A stretch of DNA of 64,000 nt, taken from positions 62,001 to 126,000 of the forward strand of contig NC_045145.1 in the NCBI RefSeq assembly GCF_008831285.2. Direction: 5' to 3'. The DNA is from Nymphaea colorata. Lineage: Eukaryota > Streptophyta > Magnoliopsida > Nymphaeales > Nymphaeaceae. The notes below the pieces were generated by a model. The model did not search any database. It saw only the letters and a program-made list of their open reading frames with translations, and was not told the origin of the DNA. Every line of letters starts with the position of its first letter. The first letter of the stretch is position 1. Made by a program: the position numbers and the translations under genes. Below are positions 12,353 through 24,540 of the stretch, in pieces.

Positions 12353-14987
12353 GGGCTTTGATTCCTTATCATGGTTATGCAGGCACAGAATTACCACCAA
12401 CAACTTCGGCTGGTATGGCTGCAGCCAGTTTGTCACCTTTTCCCATAAGCTTTCTTCTGTGTTGCTTCCTTACCTTGACTATAGTGCTTGGCGAGGAAGA
12501 GGTATCACCAGCTTTTGTTTCTCTAAGCAATGTGACCGATGAATTTGCATTGCTATCCTTCAAATCCCAGGTAACCAGAGACCCCTACAATGTACTCTCA
12601 AACTGGAACTCAAACATTTCCTTCTGCCAATGGAATGGAGTTTCATGCAGCCGTAGTTCACAAAGGGTTGTTGCTCTGAACCTCACCGACAAGGCACTTG
12701 AAGGTACCCTCTCCCCATACATCAGCAATCTCTCCTTCTTGCAAGTTCTTCATCTTATCGTTGATTTTAGCCGCCTCCCTTCATTGAAAATACTTTCCAT
12801 ATGGGGAAACCATTTTAAAGGGTTAATTCCACAAACACTAAGCCATTGTCAAGGTCTCCAAACACTGTCAGCAGCGGGCAACCAATTCTATGGAAGCATC
12901 CCAAAGTTTCTAGGCAGTTTGTCAGAACTCAAGTACTTAAACATTGGTGGTAATAGGCTCACTGGCACCATTCTAGTTGCTTTGGGTAATCTCTCAAAAC
13001 TGGGGTGGTTTTTTATCAGTGAAAATCAGAAACAGGGGAACATTCCTTCTAAGTATGGAAGCCTAACCCACTTGATGGCCTTTAGCATGCAAAGGAACAA
13101 TCTCACTGGTACACTGCCTGAGAGCTTGTTTACCTATCCGCTCTTTGGGGTTTGAGTTTCATGACCAATCAACTAACAGGGCATCTCCCAAAAGATGCTG
13201 GCTGCTTCCTGCCCAATCTCCGATGACTCTATATGCATATAAATAATTTTGATGGCCCTCTCCCAGCTTCTCTTTCTAATGCTACAAGACTTCAAGTTCT
13301 TAGTGCAGAAAGCAATAAATTTAGTGCTCAGATACCATTAGAATAGGTAGTCTGTCACAACTCAAGTACCTTTCACTTGGGGGAAATACGTTGACCAATG
13401 TCCCTGGCAACCGAGAGCTCTCCATTCTCACATCCTTCACTAGGTGTCGGATGCTAGAGGAACTTTATCTATCACAAAACCTTTTGAACGGCATTCTTCC
13501 TACCTCTGTTGGAAACCTGACAGCCACCTTGTCGAAACTTGACCTTTCCTCTAATCAGATTGAAGGTACTATCCCATTAGCCCTAGCCAACTTGACCAAG
13601 TTAATTTCCTTAAAGTTGAGTTCCTACAAAATAAAGGGCTCATTACACCAAATATAGGACAGATGCACAGCTTATAGGTGTTGCTTCTTGACAACAATGC
13701 ATTAGAAGGCCCAATCCCACTATCATTCTACCAGTTGGTCTGCATGTATGCTCTTGATATTGGACACAACATGCTAATTGGGTCAATTTCAAGCTCTATA
13801 AACAATCTCATTAGTTTGTACAGGCTGTATCTAAGTTCAAACAATTTGTCATCAACACTACCGCCTCGTCTTTGTGAGTTGAAGGACTTGTGGGAGCTAT
13901 ACTTGCAGGACAACTCCTTCACTGGTCACCTGCCATTGGGTATCGGGAATTTTATCATCATGGACCATATGGATATCTCTGCAAACAAGCTGAGTGGAGA
14001 ATTGCCTGCATCATTATCAAAGCTCCAAATGCTAGAGTATTTGAATCTCTCTCAGAACACATTTGATGGTCGCATTCCTGAACAACTTCATCACATGCTA
14101 AGCCTTGGCACTATTGACCTTTCCCATAACAAGCTTTCTGGTGAGATACAAAATCATTGGAGAAACTTCAATACATCCAGGTCTTGGACTTGTCCTTCAA
14201 TCTATTGGAAGGAGAGATTCCAAGTGGTGGAAAGTTTGCAAACCTTTATGTCGAGTCATTCCTAGGGAACTATGCACTACGTGGAGCTCCCAAATTCCAA
14301 GTCCCATTGTGCTTACACAAAACAGAGAGACAAAGTAAGAGAAATGTAGCTGAAGTCATTGTCACTTGCACAATTGGAGGCTCAACACTTTTGGTCATTG
14401 TTTGGACACTCATTGGTATCTCATGCTATAGAAAGAAGCGGTTGTTGAAACATCCCAATGACATTGAAAGGTTACAAGAAATTACAGTTCCGATGATTTC
14501 TCACAGAGAGTTAGTGCACGGAACGAGCAACTTCAGTAATGCAAATTTTCTTGGGAAAGGTTTGGTTCAGTGTACAAAGGAATTCTAGCGGATCGAACGA
14601 CAGTGGCTGTTAAGGTCCTTAATTTGTTATTTGAGGGAGCATCTAAAAGTTTTGACATCGAGTGCACTGTCATGCGCCAAATCAGGCACCGAAATCTCGT
14701 GAAAGTCATTGCGTCTTGCTCTAGTAGAGATTTCAAGGCTTCAGTTCTCCAATACATGCCCCTTGGGGGCCTAGAAGTCTATCTAGATTCAGATGGCCAT
14801 CACTTGAATCTCGTTCAGAGATTGGATATCATGATAGATGTGGCTTGTGCTCTAAAATATCTTCACCATGGTTACTCGGAGAACATGACAGCATACGTCA
14901 GCGATTTTGGCATTGTAAAGATTCTAGTTGGTCAGAATTATTCTACTCTTACAGCCACTCTGGGAACCACAGGGTACATTGCACCAG

Positions 14988-15249
14988 GTATGTATCTCTT
15001 TTTATTTTTGTCTTTTTATAAATTTTGTGTTTCACGAAGTGTGAGTATAATTGCCTGAACCATTTCTTGAGTCAACGTGACCTCACTTTGAGTTCTTATA
15101 TGTGTGTGTGCATGTGAACACATTCTCTTTCTCTTCAATTCACAGAGAAAGTGGAAGAGAGGATGGGATCACATGAGAGGGGCTGGAGAGGTCATAAGGT
15201 GAGATAGAAAGGACAAAGAGAGAGTGGGTGGGTTTGCCAGTCCTAGTTG

Positions 15250-15323
<74 letters not shown>

Positions 15324-15517
15324 TTCATTCATTCATCTATTTATATTGAAATCAGCTGGCTAAGCTTTTTTTTTTTAATTTTGTATTGTTTAAAACATTG
15401 CAAAAAATGCATTGATGATAGTCAATGTTTTGGCAACCCTTTTTAGCATTGAGACCATTTTTAGGGTCACAAAATAAGAAAAGGAGTCATCCGTAACATA
15501 GGTAGCCCACTGATTTC

Positions 15518-15554
<37 letters not shown>

Positions 15555-16772
15555 ATATATATATATATATATATATATATGTTTATATATATATATATAT
15601 AATTTGGTCTTGACTTACATGGTTTAGCTAATTTACTCTTTTGTGGTTTGCAATATAATATCAATAAATATATTAATTGATGTGCAACACCCATGATCCT
15701 TCTAATCATCATGATTTGGTAGTTCACGCATAAAGACACACACAAGTGGTTCCTAGCTCAATAATGTAAAGGTCATTGACAAAATCTTTTACATGGACAA
15801 TGCATTCGTTGTTTGTTTGGCTTGTGGTGTTGCATGCTAGTCTTTACATTGTTTTATGCTCATGTACACATGTGTTATTTGCATGTCCTAAACAGACAGG
15901 AATCTTCAATTGGTCTTCTTCTTTCAACAGAAGTTATAATTTTTTTTTCTTTCTTGTATAAAAGAATCGTAATCGTAAATATCTTTCTACCTAATGGTTT
16001 AAGACTGGCTAACAATCGGCACTATTGAATAATTTACTTGATTTAGGAGCCATTTAAGAGAACCTTGAGAAAGGTCACAGGAGAATTAGAAGTAAGATGA
16101 GTTTAATTAGGCCTTTATGTTGTGAAATCATTGCGCCAACCAACTAATGAAGGTCAACAAATCTCACATGCCCCATAGAAAAAATCTGGATTTGTGTTTA
16201 AATTCTTTTAAGAGCACTTGAATATCATATATACAGGACATCAGTTCAAAATAGACTTGGGCAACGGCCAGCCCGGCTTGATAAGAACTGAGTTCGGGCC
16301 AGCCTGATGTCCGAAATCCGAGCCTAGGACTGGTGCAGTTACATAAAAATTATTTTTAAATATAAAATAATTTTTTTGGATATAAAATATATTTTAAATA
16401 ACAATATATATTATTAATAAAATAAAATTAATATTTAAAAGTTATTGGGATGGATCAGACCCCCGTTGGGCTAACCCGGGTTGGCCCGATACATTATCGG
16501 GCGGGCTCAAACCTGGGCCCGGTCTAGTGGGGTAGTCGTTGGGTACCTGGCCAATAACTACGTCTAGTTCTAAATCATAATATTGTATTTATTTTTTGAT
16601 GTATATATGAGAATACAACAAGAGAGGCAGGATTGGAGGTTCAATTGCTTAAGTCCATTAATTTCCAGGCCTCTTTCCCAAAACCAATTAGTGCAATTGT
16701 GTCATAGATGAGCATTAGCCAATTATATTATACTTGCTAATCATGTCTAATATTGTTGGATGGTTGAATTAG
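14988..16772 (+). other. Intron of the receptor-kinase gene, expanded by repeats
   Basis: Donor G|GTATGT at 14988 and acceptor TTGAATTAG ending at 16772. At 1785 bp it is long. It holds a (CT)n-(TA)n run (about 15252-15320), interrupted (TA)n at about 15522-15601 and a hAT-like element at 16254-16555. Reading frames inside it are repeat artefacts. Confidence 0.8.
16254..16555. mobile_element. hAT-like GGCCCGG-rich element inside the intron
   Basis: Starts ACTTGGGCAACGGCCAGCCC, has an AT-rich core of about 110 bases, then GTTGGGCTAACCCGGG and GGGCCCGGTC. Same plan as 4545-4865. It is non-coding. Confidence 0.55.
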
Positions 16773-17110
16773 AATTTGGGATGGCTGAAAAGGTGTCAAC
16801 CAAAGCTGATGTCTACAGCTTCGGAATTCTCCTCCTTGAGGTGTTTACAGGAAGAAAGCCTACTGAAGAACAGTTTGATGGGGATTTTAGCTTGAGGCAA
16901 TGGGGGGCTGAAGCATTTCCTGTTGCAATTTCAGATGTCATTGCCAGCCATCTTTTGAACGAAAGTGACACTACTCCAACTGAAAGATCAGCTGCTATGA
17001 ATGAACTGCTGGTGATGATCATGGAGATAGGCTTGTCATGTTCAAGGGTGTCTCCAAATGAGAGAATGGACATGAAGGAAGTGGTTGTAGGGCTGAGAAG
17101 GATACGATAG

Positions 17111-17855
17111 AAGATAAGAATGATAGAAGGATAATTCAAATATATTCATAGATACAATGGGATTTAATTTCAGGGCACCAGCCATTGGCAAAAATAGTTG
17201 GAGGTGGAAATGTAGTTTGATTCTTTCATCGAGAGCTCTCACTTGCATTGATCAATTACAGTTGCATATAGGATTTAATAAAGATATTCTTAATATGCTT
17301 GTGTGTTCTATTCCTAAGGCATTTGGGTGATCAATCTTGTAGAACAACTCGCACATTTCCAGTGCAAGTTACATGTAAGATGCTTGGAACTTTCTCCATT
17401 ATTGTGGTTTGTGCCTTATTCTAAGTAAGGTCACCTCAATAGCCGGAGTTTAGATAAATCCTCAACACAATTTCTCAAACCTTTCAAAAAAATGCACAAC
17501 AATAAGAATGAACAAAAATACATAATTCCAGTAAGTTTTGGACTGAATTCTATTTTATCAAAAGAAGATCCCTTGAATGAGGAGGACGAGAATTTTATGC
17601 TGTGAGCATCATGTGTTATTGGAGCATGCTATATGTGATGGCCCTCTAACAAAGGAGCATGTGTTATGGACTTAAAATGATAAAAAGGACCAAATGACCC
17701 AGTTAGTTAAATAGAAGACCCTTCCCCCTACAAGTAAAAGTGAAACTTGGAAAATCTTTATTCTATTTCATAGGAAGTGAATCCAACATTGTTTAAAGGA
17801 AGCCTGCTGTTGTCTCAAAGAAAGTAATATCTTTAATCTTTCCAAGCATACAAAA
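17111..17855. other. 3' flank of the receptor kinase; no further gene
   Basis: Contains the likely poly(A) signal AATAAA at 17277-17282. After that nothing is recognised until the Copia fragment. Confidence 0.5.
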
Positions 17856-18130
17856 ATGCATGAAGCCAAACCCATGAACACGCCGATGGCCACATTCATA
17901 AAATTATTTGCTGGTCACAGTTTGAAGTTCAAGGATGCTACTTTATATTCAAGTATTGTGGGAGCATTGCAATACGTGTCCCTCGCCCAGCTTGACATTG
18001 CCTTATGTGCAAATAAGGTTGTTTGCATCCCAAAATTTGTTTAAGGCAGGTTGTGTTCATTTTCCATGCATTTCATATTCACCCAAACATTATCTTCAAC
18101 CTATATGTGGTGTGGTATTTGGTAAAAACT
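17856..18130 (+). mobile_element. Copia retrotransposon fragment (RNase H start)
   Basis: The frame from the ATG at 17856 holds the pattern that follows Copia reverse transcriptase: KPMNTPM, then YSSIVGALQYVS and LDIALCANKVV. These correspond to the YRSIVGALQYLT and RPDIAxxVNKV motifs of plant Copia pol. A stop at 18042 and later frame loss leave a relic. No LTRs were found next to it. Confidence 0.75.
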
Positions 18131-18139
18131 TTAAAACTT

Positions 18140-18412
18140 TATGAGGCAAAGGAAAGAAAATCTTTTTAAAGGAAAGTATTTCATAAACTTTTATCAAGAC
18201 ACTTAGAGAGAGTGAGATAAGGATTTTTCAGAGAGAGAAAATATAGATGGAGAAAAACTAGTAAAAGAGCAAGATATTTTAAAGGAAAAATAAGGGAGAG
18301 AGAGAAACAAAAATTTATAAGTAAGTGGAACAAAATAAAGCGAGAAACTAGTAGAAGAGAAGGAGATTTTAGTTGAAAAGCTAGTAGAGGAGCAAGAGAT
18401 TTTAAGATAAAC

Positions 18413-18469
<57 letters not shown>

Positions 18470-18830
18470 GAAGAGATAAATATTTTTAAGAGAAAAAAAA
18501 CTAGTAGAAGAACAAAGGAATTTAAGAGAAAAATGAGTGCAAGAGGGAGAGAGAGATAAAGATTTTGAAGAGAAAGAAAATAAATAAAGAGAGGAAAAAA
18601 TAGTAGAATAGAAAAAGATTTTAAGAAAAAATGAGAGAGAGAGAAATGTAAAGATTTTTAAGGGAGAGAAAAGAAATAGAGAATGGAAAATTTGTGAAGA
18701 TAGATTTTAAGGGAATAATAAGAAAGATATAAAGATTCTAAGAGAAAAAAATGAGAAAGAGCGAAGAAAACAAGGAAGAAAAAATTATCTAACAACGAGA
18801 TATTTTAAGCCCTCTTTTTTTATATCGAAA
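18140..18830. repeat. Polypurine-rich degenerate repeat
   Basis: About 690 bases nearly free of pyrimidines over long runs, built from variants of TTTTAAGAGAAAAA and GAGAGA, with a pure (GA)n core at 18417-18470. 45430-45690 looks like a similar tract in the opposite orientation. No coding content. Confidence 0.8.
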
Positions 18831-19399
18831 TTAAAATTTATGAGATAATATTGAAAATTTTCAATTTCAATATTTTTTTGCAAGCGAGAGAGGAACTTGT
18901 GCTTCAATCCCATTAGGAAGACGTGCTTTTAAAGGCCGATCACTTCTTTAAGACTACAAATAGGATGATCAATAGGTATTCTATCAAGGGAATGAGGATT
19001 TGAAGGATGTCAAAACTAATTGTAGCATTCCTGATTTGGACAATCCCCAACCTCAAAAAACAATATAAAAGAAAAAAAAATCCCACCACAAGCTCTCATA
19101 ATCATAGTTCATCCATCTATCAATAGAAAAATCAACTGGCCATACATGCACATTATCTATTTTGTAGAGATATAACAAAGGCATACACTCAATGGAAGGT
19201 AAAAAATAAAATGAAAAAAAAAAAAGAAAAAGAAAAAACATATCATGCCTATTTGAGTTGATGAAATAAACAAGACTTGACTTCAGTTGCTCATGGCTGT
19301 TGGCTCTAAATAAGAAATTTCAAGAGCTCTCTTACATGGCCATGGGGAGATGATGAAGGGAAGAGAAAGAAAAAATGAGACTACATGCCTCGCGATGGC

Positions 19400-19940
19400 A
19401 TGTGCTGGGGTGAAAGATTACCCAACCTGACAAAATAAACTTGCTGGGCTGAGCTAAGCTAGGCTAGGCTGGCCCGACTTTTAGTCTGGTATTGGAGGCC
19501 TGATTCTGTTCAATATACACATTTAAACCCCACCTCTCCATTTTGTTTTTTCTTTTTTTTTCTCTCTCTCTAAAATCTTTTTTGCCATAACGCTGACATT
19601 TGGATTCCTTATTACATTGATTCTTTTTAAAAACTCTTTAGTGCATCCCCAAACATTTCTTAAAAACTAGTGATGTGTCGCTGAAGATTTTGAAGATATT
19701 AGAAAAGGAAACCTTTTAGTAATAAAAGTTGACATCGAACCGGCTGCATGTCGGACAGAAGCATGATGGTCTGACTCTGCCCAATAACTAAATGGGCCAG
19801 ACTCAAACTGATAAGAAGACCTTCATGAATGCATAGAGTCAGATTTTATTGAGCATCAGACCAATCCCACCCGACCTGATGCGCAGCCCTAGTAGCAGCA
19901 TTAACGGCGTTGTAGTATGTGCTGGGGTAAGTCACAAGCG
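19400..19940. mobile_element. hAT-like repeat region
   Basis: Contains GGGCTGAGCTAAGCTAGGCT and GGCTGGCCCG on the left, and on the right TGATGCGCAGCCCTA. The latter is the reverse complement of TAGGGCTGCGCATCA, a terminus type seen in plant hAT short elements. A near-identical TATGTGCTGGGGT-type stretch stands on both sides (19401-19413 and 19917-19929). The boundaries are not certain. The interval 18831-19399 shows nothing else recognisable. Confidence 0.4.
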
Positions 19941-20306
19941 AGCTCTATTAGGACAGTGTTTTATAGGATAGTGGTTTCTGAGTGGGCATTATTTTTGTAT
20001 TTTAGTTAGGAAATTTGGGTCGGGCGGAGATACCAGAGAAACTTTGACATAGAACCTACAAAAAGGCGTTCATCTCGGGGCCTAGCTTACATTTTTTTTT
20101 AAGAAGCCCGGGAATTTGGGATTTGATGTGGAATGCAAGTTCATACTTGTAAGCAATAACACATTGCACCAAACATGGTATTTTAGTACACCAAAATTTT
20201 GTGTGTCAGTATGATTAATGACAAATATGTTTCTCTTTAAATAGAAAAAAGAAATTTGTTTTACAGATAAAAGAATTTGAAAAAAGTGAAAAGGCTCAAA
20301 AAGACA

Positions 20307-20850
20307 GTTCTTTTTCTCTAATTTCAAAGATGCCCGGTTTTTCTTTTTCTTTTGGCATATGATTGTCTGTATTCCTTTATTGTTTTTGGCAATGTTTGCA
20401 AAATCATTAATTTGTCACTTAATTGTATGTACTCTCTCTCTTTCTGCCTTTATCTAGATATCATGCCTTTCCATGTAACGTAAGCCAAAGAATTGGAACT
20501 GCCTCGTCATTCACTTGGTAAGATGGATAGACTTTAAATGTCATTTTCCATCTTCATCACATGTCCAATTGAACCGTTCCAAAAAAAAAAAAAAAAGATA
20601 TGGGAAAAAAATTAATCTCTGATTATGGAATAGATTGTCTTCGGAATTAAGAAATAACATGCGACTGGATTCGGATTCAAATTCTGATATATATAAGTAT
20701 CGGATCGGATACGGATTCAGATCAGATTTTGTTTTAAGTAATTACTCATATCCAATGCTACCTTTTGAAAATCTTCTAGATACAGTTCAAAATTCGGATT
20801 CTGATTGTGAAACCAGATCTTGAATTCAAATTCAGAGATGATATCTCTCC
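20307..20850. repeat. Duplicated block A (partner at 30.3 kb)
   Basis: Closely co-linear with 30324-30938. Shared stretches include CTAATTTCAAAGATGCCC, TTTCCATGTAACGTAAGC, AATTGAACCGTTCCAAAA and AAGTAATTACTCATATCCAA. The second half is a piece of the ATTCGGATT-type hAT-like repeat. Block B carries about 100 extra bases near 30377-30455. It is followed directly by a receptor-kinase shard at 20854. Confidence 0.85.
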
Positions 20851-20853
20851 AAT

Positions 20854-20901
20854 GTAAGAGTAGACATGAAGGAGGTAGTCGCCAGGCTTAAAAGGATATG
20901 A
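20854..20901 (+). pseudogene. Shard of a receptor-kinase C-terminus
   Basis: Fifteen codons and a stop read VRVDMKEVVARLKRI*. They match the last residues of the pseudogene at 12.4-17.1 kb (ERMDMKEVVVGLRRIR*) and the usual ERVDMKEVVxxLKxIR ending of LRR-XII kinases. The sequence before it is repeat DNA, so the rest of the exon is gone. Confidence 0.7.
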
Positions 20902-21149
20902 CAGCTTCTTCTTTTGAAAAATGACAAAAATAAACTTCTTTTTCTTTTTTCTAAAATGAATAGGGTTGTTTAGTTATTTTTGCTCCCGGCTCATTTCTTT
21001 TCCCACTGACTTGTCAGAAAAACTTTCTTTGTTTCATAACAATGATGCCATCCCCATCTCGTGGGCAGGGTTGTGGTGCTTTTGAATTGTCTAAGAATAA
21101 CTTTTATCGCAAAACCAAAAGGCCACCACCCAAATACAGAAAATAAAAA

Positions 21150-21300
21150 TGTAAAATATTAGAATACGATTCAAGTTTGGATACGAATGACCATGGATCT
21201 GATTCATATAAAATATATTATTGACAGTACGGATACTTATATACTCTGATTCGAGTTTGGATACAAATTGAGAAAAGTTGTATCCAAATTTGGATGCGAG
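21150..21300. repeat. ATTCGGATT-type repeat fragment
   Basis: Matches 31201-31275 (GGATACTTATATACTC, CGAGTTTGGATAC.AATT, TATCCAAATTTG). In both places it lies near a receptor-kinase shard. The following interval 21301-22555 shows no gene or element I can identify. Confidence 0.7.
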
Positions 21301-22555
21301 GCTATATAAGGAAGAAATCCATTAGTTCCACATCAAACCTTAATAAAGAGCAGCAGAGAAATGGGTCCAACCAAGCTGGCCTGGTAGTTGAAGCTACCAG
21401 ACCTTCGCTCGAACTGATTCCGTTGTTACCAAGGACAGATTGACAGTCCAATAAATGAATTAGCGGAACACAAGCAGAAACTTTCAAATATAGGCCCATT
21501 TTTGTTCTACTATGAATCTACTTAAAAAATGAACCAGATCCATGGAACACTTGTTATAGGAAGTGTTAAGGCAGATTAGTAAGGCAGTAATAATGTGTTA
21601 CTGCTGACATAGAATCACACATAACTCGTCAAACAAATGATCAGCAAAGAAGCTGCACAGCTGACGTGCTAATTGATCCCATCACTCTGCTTGTGCTTAT
21701 AACTTATAACTTCAAATTCTGCGTCACTTATTTTGCTGTTATGACACATTGTCCACTAATTTCCAACTGTTGAGTCAGACTATATTCACTTTTTGTGTTT
21801 AAGGGAGACTACATTTTCTTCTTGTGTAAACTAATTAAAAGCAGAAGTTGATAAACTAAAAATAGCTTGTGGAAGCTAAAGTTCAAAGAGCTCATTTATA
21901 CTAACGGGTTGTAAAAAGAGGTAACAGCTTGCCAGATCAAATCTCAGCTCATCATCTGAACGGAACTGCTAGCAAGTTGTATAGGTTATGTTCATAATCT
22001 ACACTTTGACCTGGGATTGATGAATATTAGCTGCGCCCCAGCCATTGTCGGCTCATTTTTTATGTTTCCACCGGCAAACATCAAAGCACGTGTACTAACT
22101 AAGGTATCTGCAGGTTCTAGTGAATACGGCTTTCAGACTTGGAAGGTTAATTGGTCAACGACATGTCACCGGTTATTTCTTTTCCGAGTATAACCATGGT
22201 TTCTTGAGTCCCATTTGGACAAGCTTATGATTTCTATAATCATATGAAGCTTTCCAGTTCAACTATAGTGGACTCTCCTCCTAACATCCCAAGAGCACTC
22301 GGTGAACCAAATCCCTGCAGGGAATTCTGTTGTCATGCCAGCCAAGCACGACACGGTCTGTCGAGTGTACCACACATAAGAAAGAGGGAGAGATAGAGCA
22401 CCTGGCACCGTGACGGCATGGGCCCATCTCCTCTCAAGACCAGCACATTTTCGTCTTATATAGCACTGATGTCGATGACAATGAAGTCGGCGGCAATGAA
22501 GATCCTGCGGCTGCAGGGGATGACCTCGGCCAGGTTCCAGTGGAGGCTGAACTAG

Positions 22556-23257
22556 TGACGAGGAATGTGACAATGTGAATCTTGCTTCACATTGTTTTTC
22601 TTCCTGTAGAACTAAACCATAAACTTTGTTAATGTTGGGCAAGGGATCAAGTAGTAAGATTTGACCACAAATTGCTCCCTATGACTCATTTAGCCCCATC
22701 AAGAATTGGATTACTCTTTCTCTTTGAATATGATCTGAGTGAATTCTCATAGTACCACATGCACAAGACGGTATGGGAGAATAGGAGTTAAGATCATCCC
22801 ATGATGCCTTAGTGTTTGTGTAGTACATAGTAACTGTTAGAGTCTCTTGTTGAAGTCGACATATAGAACTGCAGTTGATATATCCTTGGTGCTAAACTCT
22901 TTGAAAGTTCCATACATCTTCAGCAGAAGTAGCATAAGCAATACTAGCAGCAATTTCTTTGCTAATAGAATTTAAAATCCATGAAAGAATCATATTATTG
23001 CATCTAACCCATAAGGCACGATTCTTATCTCCTTCTTTTGGCTCTTTGATAAATCCATCTACCAACCCTAATTTATTTTTCGCTGACAAGGCCCTTATCA
23101 TGGCTCTACTCCAAATGGCAAAATTGTCACAGTTAATTGCTTGAGATACCAACACACTTTTGGGATTATCAGAATGATGTAAAAAGATGGAATCAGTCAT
23201 CACCTGAGAATTTTCTGAATTACTGATGTCACCATTATTCTTTTCTTGGTCTGCCAT
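22556..23257 (-). mobile_element. Copia gag relic
   Basis: Reading down the minus strand from the ATG at 23257: residues near 28-62 (PKSVLVSQAINCDNFAIWSR, then LSAKNKLGLVDG) match the Copia-type N-terminal gag domain, and WVRCNNMILSWILNSISKEI matches the following UBN2-type gag domain. A frameshift comes after EDVWNF (about 22895). Homology continues in other frames with IQRERVIQFLMGLNES and LPNINKVYGLVLQEE, ending near 22560. Several stops break it. No pol sequence follows, so it is a truncated copy. Any 5' LTR would lie in 23258-24100, but I cannot place it. Confidence 0.8.
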
Positions 23258-24540
23258 AGTTCCTTCTTATTGTTCTTAGAGAAGGAAGACAATGGTCAGC
23301 TGGGCTTCTGCAAAAAACGATCACTTGCGTCTCTTCCTGTCGTCGTGCAAAGATCGATCCAGAGGCATGACCATGGAGGGAGAGGAGGCAGAGATATATG
23401 AGGGGATGAGGGTTCACTTCCGCCTTTCGTTCGGCAAGCAGGCCAAGCAGCAGGTCTCCCTTGATGCCGAGAAAGAGAAAAAAACTAACCTTTAGAAAAT
23501 AGAGAAGCCATAGTTGCAGGGCCGAGAGCGAAATAGAGAGGAGTGAATGAAGATCTTCGATGAATCCCAACTCGGTGGTGTTCGTTCGACGTGAAAAGAG
23601 CAGGCTTCGCGAATTTCTGCTTTGATGCTGATGTTCAAGGGGCAGAAAATCCAGGGATCTCAGAATATCACCGTCAAGCTCTCCTCAGAGAAAACAGAGA
23701 ACTAGTTCAAAGCGCGCCATAAAAAAAAAACCACCTCATTACAGTCCGACAGCCCAAATTCTGTTTCCTCTCTCTTTCCTCCGTTGGAGAAGCTCTTTTG
23801 CCGTCTTAAATCAGAGAAGAAACCATAGCCTTTGAACAGAAGGAAATATGACTGCCTGAGTTTGTGACTCAGTGAAGGGTTGAGGGAACCTGCTGTCGAG
23901 CTGAACCTGTAGGCTGAGAACAGGAGCTGCCGAGAGGAGATTTCTGGAGATGATTCGTGAGGATCTGCAATGGGCTCGTCACTGACATCCGCAGCAGAGA
24001 AATTCAGTCGAGCCTGAGAAATTCCGGCGATAGGGGTTGCTGCCGGAATACAGAAGATCAGATGATCGATGTTAGTTTTACGAGAATCAGCCCAAATCGG
24101 TTCATGGCTCTCATATGGCACTAACAAAGCAACATTTTCATGTATCCGATGTGTTAAGTTGGCATGGCTACCACTCGACAAAGCGGTACAAGTGGAACTT
24201 TATACTTCTTTTTCCTACACAGAACCCGATTTGAAGGTTAAACCATGGATGATCCAATCATTGGTACTGGATGATCTCACCAGTGATCAGATCCACGTCC
24301 GAGTCCAGTCCATTTTTTGGGTCGAGATATTCGAAGGACGACCAAATCTCTTTCCGTGAAAACAGTAGATTTGATTTGAGACCTCCTTCCGTCCGACCTC
24401 AGAACATAAGTTTTTAGGGAGAAACCTGGATTAAGATCCATATTTTTCACTCACGTGGAATCCACTGTTTGTTTGAACAGTGGGTCATATAGAAAAAAGA
24501 TTTGAGATCCGAGGGGATCTCAGATCCACGGCCAAATAAA
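23258..24540. other. Leader/flank of the Copia gag relic
   Basis: Relatively GC-rich for the window. Reading frames at 23235-23570 and 23702-24181 on the minus strand have no recognisable domains. A weak tRNA-Met primer-site-like CTGCTTTGATGCTGA occurs near 23615. At 24508-24532 there is a GATCC-rich inverted sequence (AGATCCGAGGGGATCTCAGATCC). This may be LTR and untranslated leader, but I cannot draw boundaries. Confidence 0.35.

Larger units (their letters stand above)
12415..17110 (+). pseudogene. LRR receptor-like kinase pseudogene (Xa21/EFR-like, LRR subfamily XII)
   Basis: Members of this family are plasma-membrane receptors that sense microbial patterns. Order seen: signal peptide (FLLCCFLTLTIVLG), N-terminal LRR cap with FCQWNGVSC, about 18-20 LxxLxxLxLxxNxLxGxIP repeats, a membrane segment near 14352-14426, then kinase. 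Exon 1 ends at 14987 (GCACCAG|GT) and exon 2 starts at 16773; the junction rebuilds APEFG, the usual intron position of this family. The copy is broken. At least five frame changes occur (near 13145, 13343, 13660, 14150 and 14570), stops include TGA near 13224, and the glycine-rich loop is damaged. The invariant Lys (VAVK, 14603-14614) and DFG (14903-14911) remain. The catalytic loop is missing: YLHHGYS runs straight into ENMTAYVSDFG. Exon 2 has DVYSFGILLLE and ends GLRRIR. AATAAA lies at 17277. No active kinase could be made. Confidence 0.93.

Noticed and set aside
12358-12414. Upstream start of the receptor kinase at 12358
   Set aside because: The codon is TTG and lies only six bases after the TATA box. 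The ATG at 12415 followed by a signal peptide fits better.
15140-15745. Frames with long Tyr-Ile or Arg-Glu runs
   Set aside because: They are translations of (TA)n and (CT)n microsatellites within the intron.
18181-18414. 77-residue minus-strand hydrophobic frame
   Set aside because: It comes from translating the complement of a polypurine tract, and the Leu/Ser-rich sequence follows from composition.
23235-24181. Genes on the minus strand upstream of the Copia gag
   Set aside because: The frames have no domain. Their place just before gag suggests LTR or leader sequence, although boundaries could not be set.
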